Source of the DNA: Paracoccus shandongensis
GTDB taxonomy: Bacteria > Pseudomonadota > Alphaproteobacteria > Rhodobacterales > Rhodobacteraceae
Assembly (NCBI RefSeq): GCF_017315735.1
Contig: NZ_JAFLRK010000019.1
Coordinates: 1 to 64,000 of the forward strand
DNA: 64,000 bases
Direction of reading: 5' to 3'
The notes under the pieces were generated by a model. It searched no databases, had not been told where the DNA came from, and saw only the letters and a list, made by a program, of their open reading frames with translations. Made by a program: the position numbers and the translations under genes. Below, piece after piece: positions 11,747 to 20,890 of this stretch (its first letter is position 1; every line of letters starts with the position of its first letter).

Positions 11747-12185
11747 TCCCGGCCACCAGGTCGCGGAACTGCGGCACCGCGCGGGGATGGGCGGCGAAAT
11801 CCCCCAGCGGCATCATCCGCCATGCCTGCCCCTCGTCTCCGAAACGGATCGCGGCGATGTTTCGGGCGGTCAATCGCCCCGTGAACAGCCAGGACCGCCA
11901 GCCGGGATGCTGGCGCGAGGCGAAGGGCCGCCCCGTCAGGCGCGACGGCGGCAGGGCCAGCCCGAACTCCTCGTGCAGTTCGCGCAGGGCGCATTCGACC
12001 GGCGATTCGCCGCCCTCGCGCCCGCCCCCGGGCAGATCCCAATGCGCCGGAAAGGGCAGGCCGGGCTTGTCGTCGCGCAGAAAGGTCAGCAGCCGCCCCC
12101 CATGCGTCAGGACCAGCTTGGCGCCGTGAAACGCGGCTTCTTCTTGGCCTGGATACCCATCCGCGCCCGCCGCCCGGGCCGTCAT
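11694..12185 (-). CDS. Nudix hydrolase
   Basis: A 163-aa pyrophosphohydrolase of unknown nucleotide specificity. The full Nudix box Gx5Ex7REUxEExGU is present at about residues 54-76: GGREGGESPVECALRELHEEFGL, broken here only for length. The preceding HWDLPGG is characteristic. The start ATG overlaps the stop of the NfeD-like gene (ATGA), so it is the third gene of a coupled minus-strand operon. The end overlaps the convergent membrane protein gene by 53 bases. It may clean up an oxidised or non-canonical nucleotide; that is a guess. Confidence 0.88.
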   Translation of the reverse strand: MTARAAGADGYPGQEEAAFHGAKLVLTHGGRLLTFLRDDKPGLPFPAHWDLPGGGREGGESPVECALRELHEEFGLALPPSRLTGRPFASRQHPGWRSWLFTGRLTARNIAAIRFGDEGQAWRMMPLGDFAAHPRAVPQFRDLVAGIIAAPPPRAPAGAARRP

Positions 12186-12409
12186 TCGCGGCTGCCCGGC
12201 CACACCCGCCGAAAGACCAGCCAGGCCACCGCCGACAGCAGCGCGGTGACGGCCAGCGTGACCGCCGGCCCCGCCGTCCACAGCCCGCCCAGCATCAGCA
12301 CGCCCATCAGCCCGACCGAGGCCGCGAGCCCCATGAAGGCCCACCCCGGCACCAGCAGCTCCACCCCCGCCAGCAGGACGGCCGCGGCCAGCCACCACCA
12401 GCCGTTCAT
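12182..12409 (-). CDS. Small NfeD-like membrane protein
   Basis: 75 aa, almost entirely hydrophobic. It starts MNGWWWLAAAVLLAGVELL, followed by PGWAFMGLAASVGLMGVL and a third helix near residues 50-66, then a charged RRVWPGSRE tail. The pattern fits the membrane part of NfeD-type partners of stomatin/SPFH proteins, but the soluble OB domain of full NfeD is absent and no SPFH gene is near. It is coupled on both sides by 4-base overlaps. The family name is tentative. Confidence 0.7.
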   Translation of the reverse strand: MNGWWWLAAAVLLAGVELLVPGWAFMGLAASVGLMGVLMLGGLWTAGPAVTLAVTALLSAVAWLVFRRVWPGSRE

Positions 12410-13308
12410 TGCGCGGCGATCCCGGCCTCGGTCGGGCCATCGGCCTCCAGCATGGCCAGCTTGCGAATCACCGACCCGAAGCGGGCGGCGAAACCGTCAA
12501 AGCCCGCATGGGGCGCGATGGCCTTTTCGTCCATGTAGAGCGAGCGGTCGATTTCCAGCTGCACCACATGGACGTTGTGGCAGGGCCGCCCGTAGGTCGA
12601 GCAGATATAGGCCCCCGCAAAGGGCGAATTGCGCCGGATGCGCCAGCCCTCGGCCTCGACGGCGGCGACGATGGCGTCCGAGACACGCGCGGCGGCCGAG
12701 ATGCCGTGGCGGTTGCCCAGCACCATGTCGGGGCGCGGGCCGTGCAGATGGGCCAGCGCGTCATGGGGCATGGAATGCACGTCGATCAGGATCGCCTGGC
12801 CGAATCGCGACCGCGCCTCGGCGATCAGCGCGGCCAGCGCGCGGTGATAGGGGCGCCAATAGGCGTTGATGCGGCGCTCGGCCTCGGACCGCTCGATCGG
12901 GCGCTCCAGGATGGCGCGACCCTGCGAGACGACGCGCGGGATCACCCCAAGGCCCGCCAGCGTGCGCTGGTTCAGGGGGTGGCGCGGGACGCCGCGCACG
13001 ACCAGGGGGTCGATCTCGTCGGGGGCGCGGTTGAGGTCCACGATGGCGCGCGGCACCTGGGCGCGAATCGTCACCGCGCCATGGCTGGGGGCGCCCGCGA
13101 TCAGCCGGTCCACAAAGGCGTCCTCGGACGAGCGCAGCGTTTCGGGGGGCAGCTTCGTGCCTTCCAGGAACCAGGGGGGATAGATGCAGCCCGAATGCGG
13201 GGATCCGAAAATGACGCCGCTGAACCAATGGTCGGGCCGTTCGATCAGGACAGGCAGGTCGGATTCGGTCAAGTCAGACCCCGGCAGGCGGTTTCCTCGG
13301 GGGTCCAT
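12406..13308 (-). CDS. N-formylglutamate amidohydrolase family protein
   Basis: 300 aa of the FGase fold, which hydrolyses N-formyl-L-glutamate to glutamate and formate in histidine breakdown. Seen are the SPHSGCIYP block near residue 35, a PRAIVDLNRAPDEIDP segment, LIDVHSMPHDALAH near residue 175, VLGNRHG, and NSPFAGAYIC near 230. These carry the zinc-binding and substrate Arg/His residues of the family. No other histidine-utilisation genes are near, so the substrate may be another N-formyl or N-acyl amino acid. First gene of the amidohydrolase/NfeD-like/Nudix operon. Confidence 0.88.
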   Translation of the reverse strand: MDPRGNRLPGSDLTESDLPVLIERPDHWFSGVIFGSPHSGCIYPPWFLEGTKLPPETLRSSEDAFVDRLIAGAPSHGAVTIRAQVPRAIVDLNRAPDEIDPLVVRGVPRHPLNQRTLAGLGVIPRVVSQGRAILERPIERSEAERRINAYWRPYHRALAALIAEARSRFGQAILIDVHSMPHDALAHLHGPRPDMVLGNRHGISAAARVSDAIVAAVEAEGWRIRRNSPFAGAYICSTYGRPCHNVHVVQLEIDRSLYMDEKAIAPHAGFDGFAARFGSVIRKLAMLEADGPTEAGIAAQ

Positions 13309-13428
13309 ATAAGCCGGAATTTTCCTGATGCGATAGGGCTTGAAACCCCCGGGGGCCCCCTATATAGACACGCGGACCAAAGGCGGTTCGGGACACATCG
13401 AAAGGTGTCGACGGGATCACCCGAGGAC

Positions 13429-13503
13429 GGGCGGTTAGCTCAGCGGTAGAGCACTACGTTGACATCGTAGTGGCCACTGGTTCGATCCCAGTACCGCCCA
13501 CCA
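13429..13503 (+). tRNA. tRNA-Val (anticodon GAC)
   Basis: A complete cloverleaf with CCA encoded. The acceptor stem pairs 13429-13435 (GGGCGGT) with 13493-13499 (ACCGCCC), with discriminator A13500. The D arm includes TAGCTCAGCGGTAGAGCA. The anticodon stem CTACG/CGTAG encloses TTGACAT, with GAC at 13461-13463. The T arm is CTGGTTCGATCCCAG. It reads GUC/GUU valine codons. Confidence 0.97.
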
Positions 13504-13580
13504 TGTTTTCGCCGCCCCCGGCCGATGTCGGGGGCATTTCGTTTTCCTGCGGCTGCGGGCCGCGTGATGGAGAAAAACCG

Positions 13581-13706
13581 ATGAAGGTTCGCAATTCGCT
13601 CCGCTCGCTGAAAAGCCGGCACCGCGACTGCCAGGTGGTGCGCCGCAAAGGCCGCATCTACGTGATCAACAAGACCAACCGCCGCTTCAAGGCCCGCCAG
13701 GGCTGA
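13581..13706 (+). CDS. rpmJ: 50S ribosomal protein L36
   Basis: A 41-residue large-subunit protein starting [20 protein letters not shown] and continuing with [21 protein letters not shown]. The length and the single Cys (no complete CCHC zinc site) match the zinc-independent 41-aa L36 form common in alphaproteobacteria. It sits between tRNA-Val and a strong terminator as a one-gene unit. The zinc-free classification follows from the missing Cys residues. Confidence 0.95.
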   Translation: MKVRNSLRSLKSRHRDCQVVRRKGRIYVINKTNRRFKARQG

Positions 13707-13736
13707 TCCGGCCGCGATCACCGCGAAAACGAAACA

Positions 13737-13756
13737 AACCCGCCCGATGGCGGGTT
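13737..13756 (+). terminator. Terminator of rpmJ
   Basis: An 8-bp stem (13737-13744 with 13749-13756, AACCCGCC/GGCGGGTT) with loop CGAT continues into a T run to 13760, about 30 bases after the rpmJ stop. Confidence 0.9.
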
Positions 13757-13779
13757 TTTTCATGCCGGAACGCCGGAAG

Positions 13780-13820
13780 TTAACCGTTTGCTAACAAAGC
13801 ATTTGGTTAACACGCCTTAA
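13780..13820 (+). promoter_or_regulatory. CtrA-like sites upstream of the RTX-repeat gene
   Basis: TTAA-N7-CTAAC at 13780-13795 is one base off the CtrA consensus TTAA-N7-TTAAC. A second pair, TTAA-N6-TTAA at 13807-13820, has the spacer one base short. Both lie within 92 bases of the ATG in an AT-rich island of an otherwise GC-rich region. Confidence 0.4.
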
Positions 13821-13871
13821 GGTTGTATTGGTGCCCCCAGGTATTTTGCAACGTTTCTGCGGGGTCGTGTC

Positions 13872-14801
13872 ATGTTCGTGCTTGCCAGTCTGATGGCGCT
13901 TGCCGCGGCGGGGGCCGCGCTGGACCTGACCTCCACCGCCAGCCGCGACGTGGATGACGACGACCCCGAGGATCTGCCCCCCACCCTGGGCGAGCCCGAC
14001 AGGGGCGAGGTCGGCGACATCAGCGCCGGCACATCCGAGGAGGGCGGGGCCGATCCCGCGCCCGGGCCGGACGTGACCGGGCCCCCGGTGGCCGAGGAAA
14101 ACCCCGACGACGAGCTGATCGAGGGCGGGCCCGAGGCCGAGGATCTGTTCGGCGGCGCGGGCAACGACACCATCGAGGCCGGGGCGGGCGACGACTGGGT
14201 GCAGGGCGACGGCAGCTATGACGCCGCGGGCGACGACGAGATCCGCGGCGGCGCGGGCGCCGATTCGCTGGCCGGGCAGGGCGGCGACGACATCATCTGG
14301 GGGGATGAGGGCGCCGACACCGTTTACGGCGGCGAAGGCCAGGACACGCTGTTCGGCGGGTCTGGAAACGACTGGCTGTCGGGCAACGATGGCGACGACC
14401 TGCTGGTCTCGGGCGGCGGGGCCGACGACCTGGACGGCGGGCGCGGCAACGACCACCTGGTGGGCGACGACGATCCCGACACCGTCTGGATGCACGGGGG
14501 CGTGGGCGCCGATACCCTGGCCCCGGGCGCGGGCGATTTCGCCGAAGGGCAGGACGGCGCCGACCAGTTCGTGCTGCAACAGGCGCCCGGCCAGCTGCCC
14601 GTGATCGCCGATTTCGACGCGCGCGAGGACCAGATGGTGCTGCACCTGCCCGACAGCATCGCGGGGGACGCCCGGATCGATCTGGCCGAGGACAAGGACG
14701 GCACGGTGCTGATCACCGTCAACGGCGAGGCCATCGGCCGGATGCTGCAAAGCGGCGGGCTCGTGGCCCGGGACATCCTGGTGGTCCGGCTGCCCGGCTG
14801 A
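13872..14801 (+). CDS. RTX-type calcium-binding repeat protein
   Basis: 309 aa. A short hydrophobic N-terminus (residues 1-19) is followed by a very acidic linker (~25-90), then about six nonapeptide repeats of the GGxGxDxUx type (for example [36 protein letters not shown]) between ~95 and ~205. The last 90 residues resemble the non-repeat end of type I-secreted RTX proteins ([16 protein letters not shown]). Such repeats fold into a calcium-loaded beta roll outside the cell. No enzymatic domain is present and no type I exporter is nearby. The N-terminal segment could be a membrane anchor instead, so secretion is uncertain. Confidence 0.85.
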   Translation: MFVLASLMALAAAGAALDLTSTASRDVDDDDPEDLPPTLGEPDRGEVGDISAGTSEEGGADPAPGPDVTGPPVAEENPDDELIEGGPEAEDLFGGAGNDTIEAGAGDDWVQGDGSYDAAGDDEIRGGAGADSLAGQGGDDIIWGDEGADTVYGGEGQDTLFGGSGNDWLSGNDGDDLLVSGGGADDLDGGRGNDHLVGDDDPDTVWMHGGVGADTLAPGAGDFAEGQDGADQFVLQQAPGQLPVIADFDAREDQMVLHLPDSIAGDARIDLAEDKDGTVLITVNGEAIGRMLQSGGLVARDILVVRLPG

Positions 14802-14939
14802 CGATTTCCCTTTCCTTGCGGGTGCTTTTCCCCTATAGGCGCGCATCCGTCCCGGCCTTGCCCGGGCGGACACTCCACGGGCCCGTGCTGGACGACATCC
14901 CGGCCTGCGCCATAACCCCTTTCCTGAAAGGAGATCCCG

Positions 14940-15209
14940 ATGTCGATCACCGTCGAAGAAAAAGCCCGCGTCATCCAGGAATTCGGCACCAAGGCCGGCG
15001 ACACCGGCTCGGCCGAGGTTCAGGTCGCGATCCTGTCCTCGCGCATCGCCACCCTGACCGAGCATTTCAAGACCCACAAGAAAGACAACCACTCGCGCCG
15101 TGGTCTGCTGAAGCTGGTCGCGCAGCGCCGCAAGCTGCTGGACTATCTGAAGAAGAAGGACGAAGCCCGCTACACCGACCTGATCGGCAAGCTGGGCCTG
15201 CGCCGCTGA
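14940..15209 (+). CDS. rpsO: 30S ribosomal protein S15
   Basis: 89 aa, the standard length. It binds the central domain of 16S rRNA early in assembly. The family core is visible: [22 protein letters not shown], then [19 protein letters not shown] and the end LGLRR. AAAGGAG lies 6 bases before the ATG. In many bacteria rpsO is followed directly by pnp; here a terminator and an unrelated Ala-rich gene come between. Confidence 0.97.
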   Translation: MSITVEEKARVIQEFGTKAGDTGSAEVQVAILSSRIATLTEHFKTHKKDNHSRRGLLKLVAQRRKLLDYLKKKDEARYTDLIGKLGLRR

Positions 15210-15230
15210 TCGCAGCCGGTTGACGAATGG

Positions 15231-15261
15231 AACGCCCGTGGCCCCTGGCCGCGGGCGTTTT
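15231..15261 (+). terminator. Terminator of rpsO
   Basis: An 8-bp stem AACGCCCG (15231-15238) with CGGGCGTT (15252-15259) encloses a GC-rich loop and ends in TTTT, 22 bases after the rpsO stop. Confidence 0.8.
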
Positions 15262-15304
15262 GCCGTGCGGATGCCTAAAATCTTCGGCACTGTTTTCTGG
15301 ACGG

Positions 15305-15320
15305 TTAAGGGAAAATTAAG
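15305..15320 (+). promoter_or_regulatory. CtrA-like box upstream of the Ala-rich gene
   Basis: TTAAGGGAAAATTAAG is an exact TTAA-N7-TTAA, the core of the CtrA response-regulator site. It lies 34 bases before the next start codon, in an AT-rich patch directly after the rpsO terminator. Confidence 0.5.
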
Positions 15321-15354
15321 AACTGTTCACGTGTCACCACAAGGAGATGCGCGA

Positions 15355-15999
15355 ATGGTACTTGGTATTCTCAACAAAGCTGTGTCGGGCCTGCTGGGGG
15401 GCGGAATCCTGCCGTCCACGGCGGCCGCACCCGCCCAGGCCAATGCCGCCGCCCGGGCCGCCCAGGCGGCGGCCAAGCAAGCCAGCCAGACGGCAGAACC
15501 GGCGTCCGGCGCCACCCCGGGCGTGGTCTTCGACCTGTCCCCGGCGGCCTTGCAGGCGGTGGCGGCGGCTTCCGCCGCCCCGGACAGCCAGGCCAGCGCC
15601 CCTGCGGCCACGGCGGCGGTGCCCGAGGCGCCGCCTCCCTTCCTGCCCGCGGCCCTGACCATCGCCGCCCAGATCGCTGCCCTGCAGGCTTCCCAGGCCG
15701 AACCGGAAGCCGGGGCAGCCGCCGCCACTGCCCTGTCGGTCACGGCCACCCCGACCTTGTCCGCAAGCGGCGAGGTTCAGGAAACCGCCACCACTGCATC
15801 CACCGCCAAGGCCGAGGAGGCAACGGACCCCGACGAGGAAGCCCGCGCCCGCGCCCATGCCATCCAGGCGCAGGAACGCGAGCAGGTGCTGAGCCTTGTC
15901 GAGCAACTGTCCGAGGCCAGGGCCGATCCCCTGGCCGCGCTGACCGCCCCGGCCGAGGAGGCCGCAGCCGACGGCAAGGCGGCAGACCTGGCCGCCTGA
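15355..15999 (+). CDS. Ala-rich protein of unknown function
   Basis: 214 aa, more than one third Ala, with much Pro, Glu and Gln and little aromatic content, so largely disordered. The first 20 residues (MVLGILNKAVSGLLGGGILP) are mildly amphipathic and have no signal-peptide charge pattern. A short motif VVFDLSPAALQAV near residue 58 and a charged helix (EEARARAHAIQAQEREQVLSLVEQL) near 160-190 are the only distinct parts. AAGGAG precedes the ATG by 9 bases. It has its own terminator and a CtrA-like box. I do not recognise it. The composition and regulation would suit a motility or envelope accessory factor, but that is inference. Confidence 0.7.
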   Translation: MVLGILNKAVSGLLGGGILPSTAAAPAQANAAARAAQAAAKQASQTAEPASGATPGVVFDLSPAALQAVAAASAAPDSQASAPAATAAVPEAPPPFLPAALTIAAQIAALQASQAEPEAGAAAATALSVTATPTLSASGEVQETATTASTAKAEEATDPDEEARARAHAIQAQEREQVLSLVEQLSEARADPLAALTAPAEEAAADGKAADLAA

Positions 16000-16025
16000 G
16001 GCCGGGACAGGCCCGCATGACATCC

Positions 16026-16055
16026 GGGGCGGCGGAGCATCGGTTCCGCCGCCCC
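16026..16055 (+). terminator. Hairpin after the Ala-rich gene
   Basis: A perfect 11-bp GC stem (16026-16036 with 16045-16055) with an 8-base loop lies 27 bases after the stop. The trailing tract (TGGTCTTTC) is only partly T-rich. Confidence 0.6.
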
Positions 16056-16272
16056 TGGTCTTTCGGGCGGCCCTGCGGCATCGCCGCCCGGCCCGCCCCC
16101 CGCCGATGCGCCTTGCCGCTTCCCAAAGCCCTTGTTTTCCTGTAATGGCCCGCCATCTGTGACGTGACGCCCCAAGCCCCGGGGCACATGCAAAGGATAG
16201 GGGCGGCGGCAATGGGGCCGCCATAGGACACGGGCGCGAACCAGAAGGCTGGCGCGGCCCAGAGGAAACCAG

Positions 16273-18417
16273 ATGTTTGACGAAGTGAAGAAATCCATCC
16301 AGTGGGGCCAGGAAACGCTCACGCTGGAAACGGGCAAGGTTGCCCGTCAGGCCGACGGCACGGTCATCGCCACCCTGGGCGAGACCAGCGTCATGGCCAA
16401 CGTGACCTTCGCGAAGGAACCCAAGCCCGGGCAGGACTTCTTCCCGCTGACGGTTCACTATCAGGAAAAATACTATGCCGCCGGCAAGATCCCCGGCGGT
16501 TTCTTCAAGCGCGAGGCGCGCCCTACCGAAAAGGAAACGCTGACCGCGCGCCTGATCGACCGGCCCTGCCGCCCGCTGTTCGCGCCGGGCTTCAAGAACG
16601 AAACCCTGGTGATGTGCACGGTGCTGTCGCATGACCTGGTCAACGACCCCGACATCGTGGCGATGATCGCGGCATCCGCCGCGCTGACCATTTCCGGCGT
16701 GCCCTTCATGGGTCCGATCGGCGCTGCCCGCGTGGGCTTTGCCAACGGCCAATACGTGCTGAACCCCGAGGTCCAGGACATGGACCAGCTGCGTTCCAAC
16801 CCGGAACAGCGCCTGGATCTGGTCGTCGCGGGCACCAAGGACGCCGTGATGATGGTCGAATCCGAGGCCTACGAGCTGACCGAGGAGGAGATGCTGGGCG
16901 CCGTCAAGTTCGGCCACGAGCAGATGCAGCCTGTGATCGACCTGATCATCGACCTGGCCGAAGCCGCCGCCAAGGAACCCTTCGACTTCCAGTCCCCCGA
17001 TTACAGCGCGCTTTACGCCCGCGTGAAATCGCTGGGCGAAACGGACATGCGCGCGGCCTATGCCCTCATCGACAAGGCCGAGCGTCGTGACGCCATCCAG
17101 GCGGTGCGCGAAAAGGTCGTGGCCAGCCTGTCGGAAGAAGAACTGGCCGATCCGAACCTGGGCTCGGCGCTGAAGAAGCTGGAATCGGGCATCCTGCGCG
17201 GCGACGTGATCAACGGCGGCGCCCGCATCGACGGCCGCGACACCCGCACCGTCCGCGCCATCGAAAGCGAAGTGGGCATCCTGCCGCGCACGCACGGGTC
17301 CGCCCTGTTCACCCGGGGCGAGACGCAGGCCCTGGTCGTGACCACGCTGGGCACCGGCGATGACGAACAGATCATCGACGCGCTGCACGGCAACTTCCGC
17401 TCGAACTTCCTGCTGCACTACAACTTCCCGCCCTATTCGGTGGGCGAGGTGGGCCGCGTGGGCTCGCCCGGCCGCCGCGAGATCGGCCATGGCAAGCTGG
17501 CCTGGCGCGCGCTGCAGGCGGTGCTGCCCGCCCCGACCGACTTCCCCTACACCATCCGCGTCGTGTCCGAGATCACGGAATCGAACGGCTCGTCGTCCAT
17601 GGCCTCGGTCTGCGGCGGCTCGCTGTCGATGATGGATGCGGGCGTGCCGCTGAAGGCGCCGGTCGCGGGCGTCGCCATGGGCCTGATCCTGGAGGACGAC
17701 GGCAGGTATGCGGTCCTGACCGACATCCTGGGGGATGAGGATCACCTGGGCGACATGGACTTCAAGGTCGCCGGCACCGCCGAGGGCATCACCTCCCTGC
17801 AGATGGACATCAAGGTCCAGGGCATCACGCCCGCCATCATGGAGCAGGCCCTGGCGCAAGCCAAGGAAGGCCGCCTGCACATCCTGGCCGAGATGGGCAA
17901 GGCCCTGACCGAGGGCCGCCGCGAGTTCAGCGCCCACGCCCCGCGCATCGAGACGATGCAGATCCCCACAGACAAGATCCGCGAAGTGATCGGCTCGGGC
18001 GGCAAGGTGATCCGCGAGATCGTCGAGGTGTCGGGCGCCAAGGTCGATATCAACGACGACGGCACCATCAAGATCGCCTCGGCCAACGCCGATTCGATCA
18101 AGAAGGCCTATGACATGATCTATTCGATCGTGGCCGAGCCCGAGGAAGGCAAGATCTACACCGGCAAGGTCGTCAAGCTGGTCGATTTCGGCGCCTTCGT
18201 GAACTTCTTCGGCAAGCGCGACGGCTTGGTCCACGTATCCCAGATCGCGGCCAAGCGCCTGAACCACCCGAACGAGATCCTCAAGGAAGGCCAGGAGGTC
18301 AAGGTCAAGCTTCTGGGCTTCGACGACCGCGGCAAGGTCCGCCTGGGCATGAAGATGGTGGACCAGCAGACCGGCGAGGAAATCACCGAGGCCAAGGAAG
18401 AAGCGGCCGAAGGCTGA
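16273..18417 (+). CDS. pnp: Polyribonucleotide nucleotidyltransferase (PNPase)
   Basis: A phosphorolytic 3'-to-5' exoribonuclease and degradosome component, trimeric and cytoplasmic. It has 714 aa, the typical length. Two RNase PH domains are visible: the first from about residue 12 ([20 protein letters not shown]) and the second from about 310 ([17 protein letters not shown]), with the catalytic-site region [11 protein letters not shown] and [21 protein letters not shown] domain ([17 protein letters not shown]) starts near 570 and an S1 domain ([20 protein letters not shown]) near 625. A strong terminator follows. Confidence 0.98.
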   Translation: MFDEVKKSIQWGQETLTLETGKVARQADGTVIATLGETSVMANVTFAKEPKPGQDFFPLTVHYQEKYYAAGKIPGGFFKREARPTEKETLTARLIDRPCRPLFAPGFKNETLVMCTVLSHDLVNDPDIVAMIAASAALTISGVPFMGPIGAARVGFANGQYVLNPEVQDMDQLRSNPEQRLDLVVAGTKDAVMMVESEAYELTEEEMLGAVKFGHEQMQPVIDLIIDLAEAAAKEPFDFQSPDYSALYARVKSLGETDMRAAYALIDKAERRDAIQAVREKVVASLSEEELADPNLGSALKKLESGILRGDVINGGARIDGRDTRTVRAIESEVGILPRTHGSALFTRGETQALVVTTLGTGDDEQIIDALHGNFRSNFLLHYNFPPYSVGEVGRVGSPGRREIGHGKLAWRALQAVLPAPTDFPYTIRVVSEITESNGSSSMASVCGGSLSMMDAGVPLKAPVAGVAMGLILEDDGRYAVLTDILGDEDHLGDMDFKVAGTAEGITSLQMDIKVQGITPAIMEQALAQAKEGRLHILAEMGKALTEGRREFSAHAPRIETMQIPTDKIREVIGSGGKVIREIVEVSGAKVDINDDGTIKIASANADSIKKAYDMIYSIVAEPEEGKIYTGKVVKLVDFGAFVNFFGKRDGLVHVSQIAAKRLNHPNEILKEGQEVKVKLLGFDDRGKVRLGMKMVDQQTGEEITEAKEEAAEG

Positions 18418-18435
18418 TTCTTTTCGCGACATCGA

Positions 18436-18462
18436 AAAGCCCCGGCATGTCCGGGGCTTTTT
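18436..18462 (+). terminator. Terminator of pnp
   Basis: A perfect 10-bp stem (18436-18445 with 18451-18460) around CATGT, followed by T residues, 18 bases after the pnp stop. It isolates the glycosyltransferase cluster from pnp. Confidence 0.92.
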
Positions 18463-18488
18463 CATGCCTTTTACGACAGGATGTTCCG

Positions 18489-19235
18489 GTGCAGACGGAC
18501 TGGCCGATTCTCATATTGACCCTGCAAGGCGACGAGGCGCGCCGCCAGCCCTTGCTGGACCAACTTGCCGCAATGGGCTTGTCCTGGCGCCTGATATACG
18601 GTGTCGATGGGCGGCAGGGCCTGCCCAACGACTGTCTGCCGCTGATCGACCGCGAGGCGGCGCGGGGTCGCATGAAACGGCCCATGACGGATGCGGAATT
18701 CGCCTGCGCCTTGTCGCATCGCCGGATCTGCGAAATCATTCTGGACGAAGGCCTTGCCGGTGCGCTTGTGCTTGAGGATGATGCGATCCTGACCCCGGAC
18801 TTTGCCGACTTTCTGCAGGCGGGGTTTCACAGGACGGAAACATTGGCCTTGCTGTATCATTATTCGGGGCGCGCCTTGCCCTGGCAGCGCAGAAAGGCCG
18901 GGCGCTGGCTGATGCATCGGCCGACGCGGCGGGCATCGGGCTGCACCGCCTATACGCTGTCCCGCCATGCGGCGCGGGACATTCTGCGCGCGACGACGCC
19001 GGTCGCTTGTGTCTCGGACTGGCCCGTGGACCTGTATGAAACAAAGGCATGGCTGGTCACGCCCCAGATCGTGCGTCATCCCCCGCCGGGGGAGGGGCCT
19101 TCGCATCTGGACAAGGACCGGGCTGCCGCAGAGAGGCAGACGGTTCGCGAGAAAAAGAACCCCGCCCGTTTCCTGAAGGCCCGATACTATCGCGGCCTGA
19201 TCCGGCGCAGGCTGGCGCGCCCGGTGGATGGCTAG
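18489..19235 (+). CDS. Glycosyltransferase family 25 (LPS-type)
   Basis: 248 aa. The family 25 pattern is clear: PILILTLQGDEARRQPLLDQL at the start, CALSHRRICEIILDEG near residue 73, and the acidic metal/nucleotide motif ALVLEDDAIL (Glu96-Asp98). Members add galactose or glucose to lipooligosaccharide or related glycans in the cytoplasm. I take the GTG at 18489, which has AGGA seven bases upstream; a longer frame reaches an ATG inside the pnp terminator and is rejected. First gene of a four-gene cluster. Its base composition is slightly less GC-rich than its neighbours. Confidence 0.85.
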   Translation: MQTDWPILILTLQGDEARRQPLLDQLAAMGLSWRLIYGVDGRQGLPNDCLPLIDREAARGRMKRPMTDAEFACALSHRRICEIILDEGLAGALVLEDDAILTPDFADFLQAGFHRTETLALLYHYSGRALPWQRRKAGRWLMHRPTRRASGCTAYTLSRHAARDILRATTPVACVSDWPVDLYETKAWLVTPQIVRHPPPGEGPSHLDKDRAAAERQTVREKKNPARFLKARYYRGLIRRRLARPVDG

Positions 19236-20133
19236 GATGACCCCTTCGGATTACATGGCCAGGGCGGGGCTGTCATTCTGCCCGCTGCCCGAGGTTTTAG
19301 CCGATCCGCAGGGCAGGATCATCGCGCATCTGCGCCGCCCCGGTGCCGCCGACCTTGCCTGCACGGCCGATCTGCGCGGTGAAATCGCGCTTTACGAAAC
19401 GCCGCAGGGCGAGCCGCCGCTGTTCGTGTCCTATTACACCACCGACACCCCCTATGAGGCGCTGGCCGCCGACCTGCGCGCCTCCCTGGACCACCATGGC
19501 CTGCCGCACCGGATCGAGCCTGTGGCCTCGCGCGGGTCATGGGTCGCCAATACCGGGCTGAAGGCGCGGGTGATCGAAACGGCCTGGCGCGAAAGCGGCC
19601 GTCCGATCTGCTGGATCGACGCCGATGCCGCGATCCTGCGCCCGCCCGCCTTCCTGATGGGCAATCCCTTCGACGTGGCCTTTGTCCGCCGCGGCGGGTG
19701 GGAGGATATTTCCTATCTCATCTACCTGAACACGGCCCCGGCGGTGGGCAGGATGCTGGCCGAATGGGTGCGGCTGTGCGACGAATACCCGCATGTCTGG
19801 GACCAGGTGCTGTTCAGCCTGGCCTGGTTCCGCACCGCCCGCGACACGGATCTGGCAAGCCAGTGGCTGAACAGCGGCATATCCCGCACGCCCCGCCCCG
19901 GGATCCGCGACCTGAGGGACCGGGTGTTCTATTACCCCTTTGGCCGCAAGATCCGGCCCTTCATCGACCAGAAGCAGGCCTCGCGCCAGCTCAAGGCCTA
20001 TGTGAACGCCTCGGCCCGGCGCAAGGACGAGATCGGCACCGACGATCTGAGCGCGGGCTATCGCGCCGCGCTTGCGGGATATGATTTCAGCTTCGATCCG
20101 CGCCTGGACGCGGTCGTCTCGCGGCGGGGCTGA
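19228..20133 (+). CDS. Putative DxD-type nucleotide-sugar glycosyltransferase
   Basis: 301 aa. The stretch CWIDADAAIL (Asp131-Asp133) reads like the DxD metal site of a GT-A fold. It is preceded by VANTGLKARVIETAW and followed by DVAFVRRGGWEDISYLIYLNT and the WDQVLFSLAWF segment typical of transferases that act on short glycans. Start: ATG 19228 overlaps the previous stop by 8 bases; the in-frame ATG at 19237, one base after that stop, is an alternative. The product is probably a surface polysaccharide or a protein-linked glycan. The sugar is unknown. Confidence 0.7.
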   Translation: MARMTPSDYMARAGLSFCPLPEVLADPQGRIIAHLRRPGAADLACTADLRGEIALYETPQGEPPLFVSYYTTDTPYEALAADLRASLDHHGLPHRIEPVASRGSWVANTGLKARVIETAWRESGRPICWIDADAAILRPPAFLMGNPFDVAFVRRGGWEDISYLIYLNTAPAVGRMLAEWVRLCDEYPHVWDQVLFSLAWFRTARDTDLASQWLNSGISRTPRPGIRDLRDRVFYYPFGRKIRPFIDQKQASRQLKAYVNASARRKDEIGTDDLSAGYRAALAGYDFSFDPRLDAVVSRRG

Positions 20134-20134
20134 G

Positions 20135-20890
20135 GTGGTCAGGCGCCGGAAATCCCGCATCGAGCGGTTCTTCTCGCTCAACCAGCACCGTAAACGCTGG
20201 GGGGCGCGGCGGCATCTTGCCGGGGATCCCGATCTGGCCGCGATGCGCGACCGCATCGTCGCGGCGGGCGAGGCGGTGCAGACGCGCGGTTCGGACAAGT
20301 CGCTGGACCGCCACCTGGCGAACCTGAGGGCCGAGTTTTCCGGCCAGCCCGAGCTTCTTCTGCATCACGCGACCCTGATCGTGCTGATCCGGCGCGAGGT
20401 GCGGCTGCCGGAAAGCCTGGCCCGGTTCTTCGCGCTGTGGACGCAAGAGGCGGATTTTTTGTGCCGTCACCTGAACCTGCGCTGGCTGATTTCCGCGGCG
20501 GACACCTTTGCGGATCATGGCCCCGACCCGCAGGCGCGCGCCATCGGCATGATGGCCTCGCTGCTGGGCAATACCGTGAAGATCGGCGAATCCGACCGCT
20601 ATATCCACGGGGCCGAGTCGCTGGCGCCGATGCCGGACCGGATCGACAGGCTGCAAACCGACCTGGTTCCGCTGTTCGAGGGCACCTCGGTCTTTACTGT
20701 CGGCACGGACGACACGCTGCGCAACATGTATTGGCGGCTGGAGCCGTTCTTCGCCGCCGAACCTGCGGGGATGATCCTGAAGACCGTCTATGACCGGATG
20801 CAGGTGAACGACACGGCCTTTGCGCGCCTGCGTGCGCTGCACCACCGCGACCGGACCGGCTGGTGGGACGACGGGGCAGGGTCGCCCTGA
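20135..20890 (+). CDS. Unknown protein inside the glycosyltransferase cluster
   Basis: 251 aa, GTG start one base after the previous stop. The N-terminus is very basic (VRRRKSRIERFFSLNQHRKRWGARRH). The rest looks helical, without a signal peptide, membrane segment, DxD or EDD motif. Distinct stretches are HATLIVLIRREVRLPESLARFF, GMMASLLGNTVKIGESDRYIHG and VFTVGTDDTLRNMYWRLEPFF. I do not recognise a family. Its position, coupled to transferases on both sides, suggests a role in making or attaching the same glycan. Confidence 0.7.
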   Translation: MVRRRKSRIERFFSLNQHRKRWGARRHLAGDPDLAAMRDRIVAAGEAVQTRGSDKSLDRHLANLRAEFSGQPELLLHHATLIVLIRREVRLPESLARFFALWTQEADFLCRHLNLRWLISAADTFADHGPDPQARAIGMMASLLGNTVKIGESDRYIHGAESLAPMPDRIDRLQTDLVPLFEGTSVFTVGTDDTLRNMYWRLEPFFAAEPAGMILKTVYDRMQVNDTAFARLRALHHRDRTGWWDDGAGSP

